A stretch of DNA of 64,000 bases from Acidobacteriaceae bacterium (lineage in GTDB: Bacteria; Acidobacteriota; Terriglobia; Bryobacterales; Bryobacteraceae): NCBI GenBank assembly GCA_019244055.1, contig JAFATG010000126.1, positions 1 through 64,000 on the forward strand, in the 5' to 3' direction. Positions 40,858 through 50,428 of this stretch are shown here, piece by piece. The notes beneath the pieces were generated by a model that was given only the letters and a program-made list of their open reading frames with translations, was not told where the DNA came from and did no database searches. A program made the translations under genes and the position numbers. How positions within the stretch are numbered: the stretch's first letter is position 1; every line of letters begins with the position of its first letter.

Positions 40858-41363
40858 TCAGAAAAAATTCTTCGCCAGCAAAATGTCGCTCGACGAATGA
40901 TCCACTTGGTTAAAAAGAAATTCACGTCCATCCCGAGTGACGCTAAGTCCGGAGTCTCCGAATGGCGGCTGGGTCGAAATCATGGCGAGCAGGCCGATGT
41001 TTCCAGACGCCAGCGAGTAGCGCTCGAGTGCGCTCCGGCCTGACGCTTCCGGCTCAAGGAAGTAAATACTATTGCGATCGAGCGTCCAGTAGCCCCAGTA
41101 TTCGCGCGAAGCCCCGAGGTAACGCGGCGAAGCTCGCCGGTTTTCACGGACTTGATGTAAAGGTGTGCGGCGCTTTCGTTCTCTTTATTCCAGATGAAAG
41201 CGATCCAGCTGCCGTCTGGGGAAAACTTCGGCTCGTACTCACCTCCCGGATAAGTTGTGAACGGAAAGATCCGCGATTCGAGTGCGCCACGCGATCTAAC
41301 GGCCGTCATTCTATAAATGACTGCGGCTGCCGTGAGTAAGATGAGTAACAAAGCACCGATCAT
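40858..41363 (-). pseudogene. Truncated, frameshifted remnant of a TM + PD40/TolB-like beta-propeller protein
   Basis: Frame A: MIGALLLILL...FPFTTYPGGEYEPKFSPDGSWIAFIWN...SVKTGELRRVTSG; frame B: EYWGYWTLDRNSIYFLEPEASGRSALERYSLASGNIGLLAMISTQPPFGDSGLSVTRDGREFLFNQVDHSSSDILLAKNFF*. Confidence 0.8.
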
Positions 41364-41758
41364 CCCATAATGTCAACCGGAAGAGCTGGCTTGATCGGCC
41401 ATTGTCTGGAGTGTTTGCCGTTTCCGCGAGGATGCCGCGGGAACCGCCTTGCCAGCTATCTAACTCCGATTTATGCGCATAAACCGAACTCAACTTCTGA
41501 TGGCGACGACGGTGGACCGGCAGACCTTCCGTTCTCTCCCATCGTTGGACGGTCCTGATGTCCCGCTTCAGAATACAAGGTACTTAGGCCTTAACAGCGG
41601 CAAAGAGCGACAAAGCTAACAAGCCGCAGTTTTTCGCTTTTATTTTGTGCGGCTTCGGTGGAATCTTGCACGTAGGGTTAACAGAAGCGAATCCACACAT
41701 AACACGGCGGCCTGGGGGCGGTAGCGGAGGCCGGCCTCCCGCCGTGGCGCAGCAACAT

Positions 41759-44014
41759 CTAACGCAATACTACTTTCGCCAACCCAGCATTGTTAGCTGA
41801 ATCATAAACGCGGAAAACCAAGAGATGCTCGCCGGGGTGGAGGTGCGCGAGGTGCAGGTGGAACTGCTCCCGTGGAGAATCTGTGATACCGTCCACTGCT
41901 TCAATCGGCTGCCAGAGACCAGCATCGAGAGAGTACTCGCAAAGCCGCAGCGAGCTCGATTGATCGACTGCTTCCAGATCGATATCCAACGACTCACCGG
42001 TCCAGTGAGGCGCTCCTAACGTCACCACCGGCGGCGTGTTGTCGATCAACACGGGGCTGCTGACCAGCTCCGCGGTCTGTACGTATTGTGCAGCGTTCGA
42101 TGGAGCGTCGGAGGCGACTACACGAAAGAAATAACGTCCATCCGCGAATACGTCTGCATCGAGGAGGAGCGTGTTCTCGAACATGTGATTGCGAATAAGC
42201 TGCCATTGCGTTTGGTCCTCGGCGCGGAAATAGACGGAATAGACTAGCTTGTCGCCATCCGGATCGTCCGCTTGCCAGGAGATCTGGGTCTGTGTGGTCT
42301 GCAAGCGTGAGACATTCTGGGTCGTTGCCGTCGCAGTACTCGCGGCAGGCTGAGTGCCTGTATCGGTGACTGTAACAGAATAAGCGCCGGTGCTGGCTGA
42401 ACTCGACGATGGTGCCGACGTTTTCACGGGATTGCTGCTGACGATCGAGCTCACTGTAATGCTGTGCACTGAGGGAGGGTTGTTTTGCGGAAGAAACGAA
42501 ATGGTAACGTCATCGAGCATGGCCTTGCTGCCCGCGGGCCATTCGGCGCGCCATTGCACGAAGCGGGCAGGTGGACTGGAGATCAAGGCATTGGCCGGAT
42601 CTGTCAATGGAGACGACCAGTTGCTCCAGGTGCTGTCTGGACGGGCCGCGTTTCCGGAACGTGTGCGGAATAACACGCCGGAGCCCGTGCCGCGCCATTG
42701 CAGATGACCCCAATGCGCAACGCTGGTGGCATCATGAATTTGCGACTCGTAGAAGCCGGCCGCGCCGTCCCCCGCTGGTGAAAGCGCCATGACCCGGGCC
42801 GGATTGCTGAGAGCAGCTATCAGAAGGGCGCCGGTTTTCAGAAGACGGGTCGTTTCCCCGCTGCCAGGCTCCGAAATGAGAGTGGCGCGGCGGCCAGTAA
42901 GCCGGTAAATCCGGGCGTGATCGTCGGTCGAAAACAGAACGTTGTCCCCGTCGAGAGTCAGGTCGTATACGTTGTCGGTCGTCGAACTCCGCAGGGTTTC
43001 AATGACGCGCTCAGGCGTGATGCGATAAATAGCCGACTTTTCCACTCCACTCACTTCCACAACGGCCGTGTTAGAGGTCGCGGCGGAAGCGGAGGCGGAA
43101 GAACCGGCCGTCCGGCTCTGGTCGGAGGACGGCTTCACTTGCGCCTGTTCATCATCGGAAGGGACACCGTTCTCCTTCGCAGCGGTAACTGTGATCACGG
43201 TGGGCGCGCCTGCGACTACCGGGGCGGTATTCATAGTCGTGGCGGAAGCGGGGACGGCGGTACGGCTGGTAACCGCTCCTCCCATCGCTGCGGCGTAGAC
43301 AACTCCGTTTGGATCCACCGCTATCGCGCGAATCTCGGGCAGTGTCGAGTCGTAGAGAATCGTGCCCTGATCACGCCCCGAGATCTCATACAGAATGCCG
43401 TTGGGATCTGTTCCGGCATAGAGGTGCCCATTGGGTCCAACCGCGAGAGCTGTGACATTGGTCTGGCCAGTGTCGTAGAACAGGGTGACCTGGCCGGAGG
43501 GCTGGACTTCATATATGCGTCCTGGCTCGCCGGTCGCAACGTACATGCCACCGCTTGCGCAGGGTTCGAGTGCCCAGATGTAATGCGTGGGAGCATGCCA
43601 GACCTCTTTCATGGCCCCTGCCTCCATTCGATAAACACTGCCGCTGGGAGAGGATCCGGCCCAGAGCGCGCCGCTTCGATCAAATGCAATCGCGAAGATT
43701 TCCGATTGGGGAGCGGTCCAGATGACGGACGATTTGCCTTCCGATGTGATGCGAAAAATTTTGCCCTGATGGCCGCTTCCGGCGTAGACTGCGCCGTCGG
43801 GGCCGGCGGCAATGCTCCATCCGGCGGGTTGATTGAGAGCCGCGTCCCACCGTATGGATGGTCCGGGCTGCAGTATGCCATCGGCGCTCAGTGAAAGTCC
43901 GGACAGCCGGCCTTTGAGAAACTCGCCGACGCCGGCCACTTCCCAGGCGGTGCTGGTGGCGCCAGAAAGAGAGCCTGCCATCGCCATCAGGGCGAATACG
44001 AATCGTCGAATCAC
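41759..44014 (-). CDS. Secreted beta-propeller-like protein (751 aa)
   Basis: Signal peptide; repeats AIAFDRSGALWAGSSPSGSVYRM / ALAVGPNGHLYAGTDPNGILYEI; C-terminal fibronectin-like segment. Confidence 0.75.
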   Translation of the reverse strand: MIRRFVFALMAMAGSLSGATSTAWEVAGVGEFLKGRLSGLSLSADGILQPGPSIRWDAALNQPAGWSIAAGPDGAVYAGSGHQGKIFRITSEGKSSVIWTAPQSEIFAIAFDRSGALWAGSSPSGSVYRMEAGAMKEVWHAPTHYIWALEPCASGGMYVATGEPGRIYEVQPSGQVTLFYDTGQTNVTALAVGPNGHLYAGTDPNGILYEISGRDQGTILYDSTLPEIRAIAVDPNGVVYAAAMGGAVTSRTAVPASATTMNTAPVVAGAPTVITVTAAKENGVPSDDEQAQVKPSSDQSRTAGSSASASAATSNTAVVEVSGVEKSAIYRITPERVIETLRSSTTDNVYDLTLDGDNVLFSTDDHARIYRLTGRRATLISEPGSGETTRLLKTGALLIAALSNPARVMALSPAGDGAAGFYESQIHDATSVAHWGHLQWRGTGSGVLFRTRSGNAARPDSTWSNWSSPLTDPANALISSPPARFVQWRAEWPAGSKAMLDDVTISFLPQNNPPSVHSITVSSIVSSNPVKTSAPSSSSASTGAYSVTVTDTGTQPAASTATATTQNVSRLQTTQTQISWQADDPDGDKLVYSVYFRAEDQTQWQLIRNHMFENTLLLDADVFADGRYFFRVVASDAPSNAAQYVQTAELVSSPVLIDNTPPVVTLGAPHWTGESLDIDLEAVDQSSSLRLCEYSLDAGLWQPIEAVDGITDSPREQFHLHLAHLHPGEHLLVFRVYDSANNAGLAKVVLR

Positions 44015-45852
44015 TCTTTCACTTCTACCTGAACAGTTTTTGCGCCGGTGACGACATAACCCGCGAGTGGAAGAGTAATTTCCTGAACCTGCGAACCTCG
44101 CGTGACCGTAAGCGCAGCGTTGCTGGTCACCGAGGATGATGGATCAGCGAGAACAAGGGCGATGGAGGGCGGAGGATCTGTCAGTTCGCCTCCCGGAAGT
44201 GCGCCCGCTACCGTGAAGGATGGTTCCTGGCGCCAAACGCGGACATAGAGAGACTCACTCCGGCGAAAGGCATTGATGGCTTCGATGAGCTGTGCGGGAT
44301 TCTGCAGAGCGGATTGGGTCAAACCGGCGAACTCAGGGAAGTTCAGCGTATTGGCATCGCTCACCGTGAAGTTGAGCGGTCCTTGAGGCGCGCCGACAGG
44401 TACGCGGAAGGTGGTCGTCTTGGTTAACTCGAAGCCGTTCTCCCCTTGCAGAAGAGCCGAGATTTCGACCGGATCGCCGGGCCGGACTTCGTGGGTAGAT
44501 GTCCACGCCTGGGCTACACGAAGCTGGCGCTTGACTTCCGAAGTATCAAGCTGAAACGACATATTCTTCAGGTGGAGATCCTTGAAACCGCCCCCGAGGA
44601 CAAAACCGAGAGCGACGACGGCATCAGCCGAAACCTGCTGTGCAATTCCGCTGTCGCTCACAAAGCTGTCCTGAATAATCAGGTCGGGCAAGCCGTCTTC
44701 GAATTGGACGCGGCCTTCGAGGCGAATAGTCCCTGCGCCGAGCGTGCGTTCCGTCGCATCAACAACTGAGAACAGTGCCAGTTGCGTGATGAACGGAGTA
44801 AGAAGCCGGCTATTGATCACGCGAAAGCGATAGTCATGTATGTTAGTGGAACTCGAACGCACAAGAACCGAGAGCGGCACGGTGTGGGCAGCGCGGCCGA
44901 TCTCGCCCGAAATAGCGGTGGCGCGATCGCTGAGGATGGTGCCGATCCATTGGCGCGGAGCCGAAACTTTAAAGGATGTCGTAAGGTTCGGGACGACTGT
45001 GATCACTTCGGAACGTGCAAACGGTAACTCAATAGAGCCGGCGTCGAGAAAACGATGCCCGAAGGCGTAAACGCGATTGTGGTCGACGTAGGTAACTGTG
45101 CCGTCGGCGTTAACGTTCATGTCCCCACTTAATAAACCGACGCTGATCATGGAGCCGGGCACGACCGTTCCCGAGTATTGCTGAGACGGCGGCGTTCCGC
45201 TCGACACTCCCTGTTGTGGCTCAAAGCCGAGCCGGCGGAACTCCGGTGCAAACGTCTGGATGGCTGAGCTTGTGAAACCTGAGAGCGAAAGAGGAGTCAA
45301 AATCTCACTCAGGTTCCCGAGCGACGAGCGAACGGAACTGGATTCTGCCGCGGAAAGACCAGGGCCGCGGCCGCGCCACAGCATGGAATACTCCGCGTGA
45401 TGATTCTCGACAAATGTTTCTATCGAGCCAGATGCCGGTCTGACGCTGAAATTGGCGTCGGCAATCATCGCTTCAATCGGCTGAATGCCGGCGATCGGCT
45501 CTTTCGAAAATGGGAAACCGAGCGCGATCGCGCCGAGCAGTTTGCCATCGATATAGACGGGACTTCCACTCATACCTTGCATCACGCCCGTCTCGGCCAA
45601 AGAAGCGCCGCTGAGTCTGGCGAGGATGATGGATTGTTTTGGAGCCATATTTTCGAGGACTCCGAGGATTTCGACCTGGAACTCTTCAATGCGGTTGCCC
45701 TGGAAGATCGTACGGCCGACGCCATGGAGGCCGGGGCGAACATCGCGGAGTGGGAAGAAGTTCTGAGCCTTGCCGGAGCGGAACAGAAGCAGTAGCAGCA
45801 GAGGCGGAAGCGCCAGGCGAGAAAGCGATTTCCGCGTCATCAAAAATTTCAT
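44011..45852 (-). CDS. SpoIVB peptidase S55 domain-containing protein
   Basis: RDVRPGLHGVGRTIFQGNRIEEFQVEILGVLENM...GVMQGMSGSPVYIDGKLLGAIALGFPFSKEPIAGIQPIE. Confidence 0.88.
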   Translation of the reverse strand: MKFLMTRKSLSRLALPPLLLLLLFRSGKAQNFFPLRDVRPGLHGVGRTIFQGNRIEEFQVEILGVLENMAPKQSIILARLSGASLAETGVMQGMSGSPVYIDGKLLGAIALGFPFSKEPIAGIQPIEAMIADANFSVRPASGSIETFVENHHAEYSMLWRGRGPGLSAAESSSVRSSLGNLSEILTPLSLSGFTSSAIQTFAPEFRRLGFEPQQGVSSGTPPSQQYSGTVVPGSMISVGLLSGDMNVNADGTVTYVDHNRVYAFGHRFLDAGSIELPFARSEVITVVPNLTTSFKVSAPRQWIGTILSDRATAISGEIGRAAHTVPLSVLVRSSSTNIHDYRFRVINSRLLTPFITQLALFSVVDATERTLGAGTIRLEGRVQFEDGLPDLIIQDSFVSDSGIAQQVSADAVVALGFVLGGGFKDLHLKNMSFQLDTSEVKRQLRVAQAWTSTHEVRPGDPVEISALLQGENGFELTKTTTFRVPVGAPQGPLNFTVSDANTLNFPEFAGLTQSALQNPAQLIEAINAFRRSESLYVRVWRQEPSFTVAGALPGGELTDPPPSIALVLADPSSSVTSNAALTVTRGSQVQEITLPLAGYVVTGAKTVQVEVKE

Positions 45853-45908
45853 TATCCACGATGCACGCAGGCTACTTGCATCTCGACCGTGCTAACCCGA
45901 ACAGAATT

Positions 45909-48900
45909 TCACAAACCAAGTGCATCAAGAATAGACCAGGAGCTGTCGACTTTCTGAAGCTTTACCTTTACGGGTTTATGAGTTTGGCTGGACTGCCCGC
46001 GAAGAGTGGTCGTGATCAGAAGATCGCAAGAAATGGTCGCCATATTGCCATTGACTTCGGCAGGCGCAACAGGCTCTAGATGCATGACGAACGTGCTGTC
46101 GGATGCGCGCATCGCCTCCGTGTACTTGGCAGGCACCGCGGGCCAAATCTTTCTCACGTCGTTAGGCTGTCCCTTCTGAAAGGCGGCATTGAACTGATCC
46201 AGGGCAGCATGAATTTCGAAGCTCTCAGCTTGCACTGTTGAGGCGCCGCTTCCTTTTGGCGTATTGGCTTCCATCGTCGCTATTAGCGATTCGGCCTGGT
46301 TGCTGTACTTGCTATTTGGATGCCCGTCGAGATAATCCTGCAATGCATCTTCGTCGCCCTTATCGACGCTCAGCCAATCGAGATCATCGATCCGTTGAGA
46401 TGCTTCCCGTGTGTGGCGGCCGCGAGCATGTTGAGAAAGGTACGCCTTCAGCGATTGAACGTCGCTGGTGTCAACGCGGGACCAATCGAGATCGTCAATT
46501 TCCGCCTGCGCATCGATCATATGAGAACTGGCCGGATACCTGGCGATGAACCGCCGCAGTTGTGCTGGGTCTCCGGAGGAATGCGCGCGTTGCCAGTCGT
46601 GCGCTTCCAGAGCTTCCGGGCTGGGAACGGCAGGCGTTGGCGCGGGAACGGTTGGCGACGGCGCGGGCGCAGTAGGAGGGGTCGCGGAACCGGTTTGGCC
46701 CGGCGCGGTTTTCAATGGAGGACCTTTCAATTCGGAAGCGGCCTTTTGAGGAACAAGTTCGAACGCGAGAGTCCGATGTAGGAAACGAGGCCGCAGCAGG
46801 AGAGCCGCGACGGCTATCACGCACGCCGCAACGCCTACTAATAATAGCTTGTTCGGCCCTCGTTTTTCGGCGAGAGCGCTCTCGATCCGGGCCTGGATCC
46901 GCGATCCGATCTGCACGATTTGCGCATCATCGGAGTGGGCGGATATCCAACGATTCGCCTCTTGCTGAGTTCGCCGCAGCTTTCGCCGGCTCGTGATAGT
47001 TCCGATTTGATCCTCGAGCGCGAGCAGACTCGCTAGATCGCGATCGCGGGCTTCGCGCCGCTGCTGCTCCTGTAAGTCACCTTCCAGCCGCCGGCGAAGC
47101 TCACTCGCCTCCGGAGAATCGCCGTATTGCAGGATCGCGCGCTGAAGAACGGCTAACGCTTCCTCACAACGCGACTGATCGCAAAGCGCGAGCGATTCGC
47201 GTATTAGTTCTTCGCGCCGCTTTTCAGCCAACGCTGCGCGAGCCCGGTTAAGCACCTCTTGCAGTTCGGCGGTGTGGATTGGAGCCTTTTCGAGAACGGC
47301 AATGGCCTCCTCCAGCCGGCCATTTCTCACAAGACTTTCCGCTTCGATCCGGAATAACTCTGCTTCGGGCCCAAATTTCTTCAGCGCCGCTCGAGCCTGC
47401 TCACTAGCTTCTTCGAATCGTCCGGCCACCGTTAAATTTTGGAGGCTCTCCCGCGCGAGATTGAGCTCTTGCTCACGAATTCGCGGGCGATCCGCGCGTT
47501 CCTTCTGTTCCCGCTTTCGCTCGTCTGCGATTCCAACGAGCCGTGTCAGTTCCACATTGGACGGATTACTTTTGACTGCCTCATGCAAGATGCCAGTCGC
47601 CGAGAGCAAGTCGCCCCGCGCCACGAGTGCTTCTGCTCGAATTACGGTCTGCCGAACTTCATTTTCACGGTGTTTTTCCAGGAGCTCGGATTCAATCTGC
47701 TGGCTCAAGAGTTGGAACTCGGCGTCCTTCGCCAGGGACTCGGCCGGCATGAATTTAGCGGCAGACCTGAGGAGAATGAGCGCATCTTCTAATTGCCCGC
47801 CCTGCCGGAGCGCTTTGGCCTGATTGGTGATCCGGGTTCGGATCAGCTTTTGTTCATGCGCGGCCTTTGCGGCTGAAATGCCTTCCTTGCAGTGAACCAG
47901 ACGAGTCTCTTGCGGATTCTTCTTGAGAGCTTCATCGAGGAGTTGCAACGCCTCGTCAAATTTTTCAGAACGTGCGAGGCTTTCCGCTTCTGAAATGACG
48001 TTCGAGATTTCCGGATTCCGTTGCTGCTCACGAATCTGGTCCCGCGCGACGCCAAGCAGGTGAGTAAGGGCAGAATCGTCCGGGTACTGTATTGTTGCCT
48101 GCTGCAGCATTTGCGAAGCCGTACCGGGGCGCCCTTCATCCAGAAGCCCATGCCCGTCCAGCAGGAGTTTGCGAATAGCGGCGATGCGCCTTTGCTTTTC
48201 TAATTCTTCTTCGGCGGAGCGGCGGACGCGGTCCAGTTCCGCCGCCTCTCCGTACGCTGCTGTGAAAGCCGCGATGCAGTCGAGTGCCGGCGCAAACGCG
48301 CTATTCGCGATCAACCGGGCAGCTTCGGCGTGTGTTCGTTCGAGCGCCTCCTTCCTGGCCCGCTCGCTCTTCGCGGAGCTCACGGCTTGCAGCCGCTCAC
48401 GGAGGCTGCTCGCAGTCGGATGCTCTTGCAGGGCGTTACGCAAGCGGCTTATCGCCTCATCGAACTCGCCTGCCTCCATAAGAGCCGATGTCTCGGCCGT
48501 AACCTGTGCGATCAGAGCCGATCGCCTCTGGGATCGTTCTTCGTCCGCAGCATAGGAGCCGAGATCCGCGATCGAGTTCGATTCAGGAAAGTCGCGGAGC
48601 GAACGAGAAGCAAGATCGGAAGCTTTCGCGAATTCCTGGTCCCTGATAAGTTTCTTTACTTCATTAGCCCGCGCCTCGAGGCGTTCCCGGCGAACCTGCG
48701 CGTCGCGCTCTGCCGTTACTTTCGTCAGGAGGCGCTCAACATCGGCCGATTCCGGATATTCCGAGCGCAACTGATTCAGCTCGTTCAGAGCAGGTTCAAA
48801 GCTGCGTAGCAATACGAGACCTCTGACCCGCACAAGTCCCTCGTGCAAGCGAGCCTCTCGCTCGCGCGCCTCGATCTTTTCGCGAACTTCGGCCAGGAGC

Positions 48901-50165
48901 GCTTTCGCCTGACTGTGGTCCGGAAATGCCGACAAGGCATCGTTTATTCCTTTGTGGGCCGCGGTAAGCTCTCCAGCACTCAGGGCCTGGCGCGCTTCCC
49001 CTACCAAACGATCGGCGCGCTGCTGCTGTTCCCAAGCTGCGCGGGCCTGCTGAATCAGCTCCTGAATTTCCCGATTGGATTTGTCGAGCTGGAGCGCTGA
49101 CTCGAACTTCCTAATAGCCTGCTCGTAATGCTGCGCCTGAATCTGCTGCCGGCCGGCACCTATGAGGGCAGTGATCTGTGGCCGAATTGCACGGTCTTTG
49201 GTAAGGCGCTGAACACGGTCGCGGAGTTCGCGCGCGGTGCGGTTGCCGGGATCGATTTCAAGCGCCTCGCGAACCAGGGGTTGCGCCTGCTCGAACTCCC
49301 CGGACTCAATCAGGGTACGGGCTTGCTGGATCAGATCGCCGATTCGTTCCCTGCCGAGTTCGTCAATGATTGGCTCGAGATCGAACTTGACATCTTCGAG
49401 CGTCTGATACCGGGAGTCCCGCTCCTTCGCCATCATTTTCGAAACGGCGTCTTCGAGAGCTTCCGGACACTCCGGGACAAGTGAACGAATAGGCGCCGGG
49501 GTCTTGTTCACTATATTGAACATCATGCTGGCCATTTCCGGCGCCTGGAACGGATGTACTCCCGTCAGCAGCTTGTAGCAGGTGACCCCGTACGCGAATA
49601 GATCCGTAAGGGCATCGGAGGCGGCTCCATAAAACTGTTCCGGAGCCATATACGGAAAGGTGCCGACGAGGGAACCTTGCCGAGTGATACGGGCGACCGT
49701 ACCCTGACTCAGCAGGGCGATGCCGAAGTCCATGATTTTCACGGTTCCGTCGGCCAAGATCATGATATTGGCGGGCTTGATGTCGCGGTGGAACGTTCCG
49801 TGAACATGCGCATGGTGCAGCCCTTCGGCTGTTTGTGCCATGATGTCCAATTTTTGAAGAAGAGGTAATGGACGTTGGCTGGCGATGATGCGATCGAGGT
49901 CCTCGCCCTCGAGGTATTCCATCACCAAGTAAGGAACGTGATCTTCCTCACCGAAGTCGTAAATAGTGACGATGTTCCTATGGCGCAGCTTGCCTGCGGC
50001 CGCCGCCTCGCTCCGGAATCGTAAGAGCAGTTCCGGATCTTCCGCCGCGAGCAGGATTTTGATCGCGACTGTGCGCCCTACGGTAGGGTCGTGAGCGCGA
50101 AAGACCTGGCCAAATCCTCCGCGGCCAACGTCAGCCTGTATCTCGTATCTGCCGATACGTTTCAT
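45909..50165 (-). CDS. Serine/threonine protein kinase with long TPR-like repeat region, one TM segment and C-terminal repeats
   Basis: IGRYEIQADVGRGGFGQVFRAHDPTVGRTVAIKIL; FHRDIKPANIMI; DFGIALLSQ; TM KLLLVGVAACVIAVAALLL. Confidence 0.93.
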   Translation of the reverse strand: MKRIGRYEIQADVGRGGFGQVFRAHDPTVGRTVAIKILLAAEDPELLLRFRSEAAAAGKLRHRNIVTIYDFGEEDHVPYLVMEYLEGEDLDRIIASQRPLPLLQKLDIMAQTAEGLHHAHVHGTFHRDIKPANIMILADGTVKIMDFGIALLSQGTVARITRQGSLVGTFPYMAPEQFYGAASDALTDLFAYGVTCYKLLTGVHPFQAPEMASMMFNIVNKTPAPIRSLVPECPEALEDAVSKMMAKERDSRYQTLEDVKFDLEPIIDELGRERIGDLIQQARTLIESGEFEQAQPLVREALEIDPGNRTARELRDRVQRLTKDRAIRPQITALIGAGRQQIQAQHYEQAIRKFESALQLDKSNREIQELIQQARAAWEQQQRADRLVGEARQALSAGELTAAHKGINDALSAFPDHSQAKALLAEVREKIEAREREARLHEGLVRVRGLVLLRSFEPALNELNQLRSEYPESADVERLLTKVTAERDAQVRRERLEARANEVKKLIRDQEFAKASDLASRSLRDFPESNSIADLGSYAADEERSQRRSALIAQVTAETSALMEAGEFDEAISRLRNALQEHPTASSLRERLQAVSSAKSERARKEALERTHAEAARLIANSAFAPALDCIAAFTAAYGEAAELDRVRRSAEEELEKQRRIAAIRKLLLDGHGLLDEGRPGTASQMLQQATIQYPDDSALTHLLGVARDQIREQQRNPEISNVISEAESLARSEKFDEALQLLDEALKKNPQETRLVHCKEGISAAKAAHEQKLIRTRITNQAKALRQGGQLEDALILLRSAAKFMPAESLAKDAEFQLLSQQIESELLEKHRENEVRQTVIRAEALVARGDLLSATGILHEAVKSNPSNVELTRLVGIADERKREQKERADRPRIREQELNLARESLQNLTVAGRFEEASEQARAALKKFGPEAELFRIEAESLVRNGRLEEAIAVLEKAPIHTAELQEVLNRARAALAEKRREELIRESLALCDQSRCEEALAVLQRAILQYGDSPEASELRRRLEGDLQEQQRREARDRDLASLLALEDQIGTITSRRKLRRTQQEANRWISAHSDDAQIVQIGSRIQARIESALAEKRGPNKLLLVGVAACVIAVAALLLRPRFLHRTLAFELVPQKAASELKGPPLKTAPGQTGSATPPTAPAPSPTVPAPTPAVPSPEALEAHDWQRAHSSGDPAQLRRFIARYPASSHMIDAQAEIDDLDWSRVDTSDVQSLKAYLSQHARGRHTREASQRIDDLDWLSVDKGDEDALQDYLDGHPNSKYSNQAESLIATMEANTPKGSGASTVQAESFEIHAALDQFNAAFQKGQPNDVRKIWPAVPAKYTEAMRASDSTFVMHLEPVAPAEVNGNMATISCDLLITTTLRGQSSQTHKPVKVKLQKVDSSWSILDALGL

Positions 50166-50428
50166 GAGTGAATGCCAAAATCGGTTCGGATTTGTATTCG
50201 CGTTTTTGGTAGGCGTTCCGAACCGGCCGGTACTAACTTTGTGGTGAGTACAATGCTAACATTGCAAGCGGGATTTAGCGATTCGCCGAGCGCAACTGTT
50301 TCCAACAACTTCGCCGCAATCGAGCCAAGCGGCACGGTAACCGAAGCGGATTCCGCGACATCCCTAAAGCGGAGCTATACTGAAGGTTCAGTTCCTTCAC
50401 CCTGCAACTGCACCCTCAAAGCGGTCGA

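Noticed and set aside
41600-41680. Hairpin aagccgca...tgcggctt as a terminator or ncRNA
   Set aside because: Only an 8-bp stem with a ~20-nt loop and no following T-run in a clear orientation.
42917-43894. 325-aa plus-strand ORF
   Set aside because: Fully antisense to the 751-aa propeller gene; Arg/Gly-rich composition typical of a high-GC shadow frame.
45397-45795. Plus-strand ORF opposite the S55 gene
   Set aside because: Shadow frame; the minus-strand protein has clear motifs.
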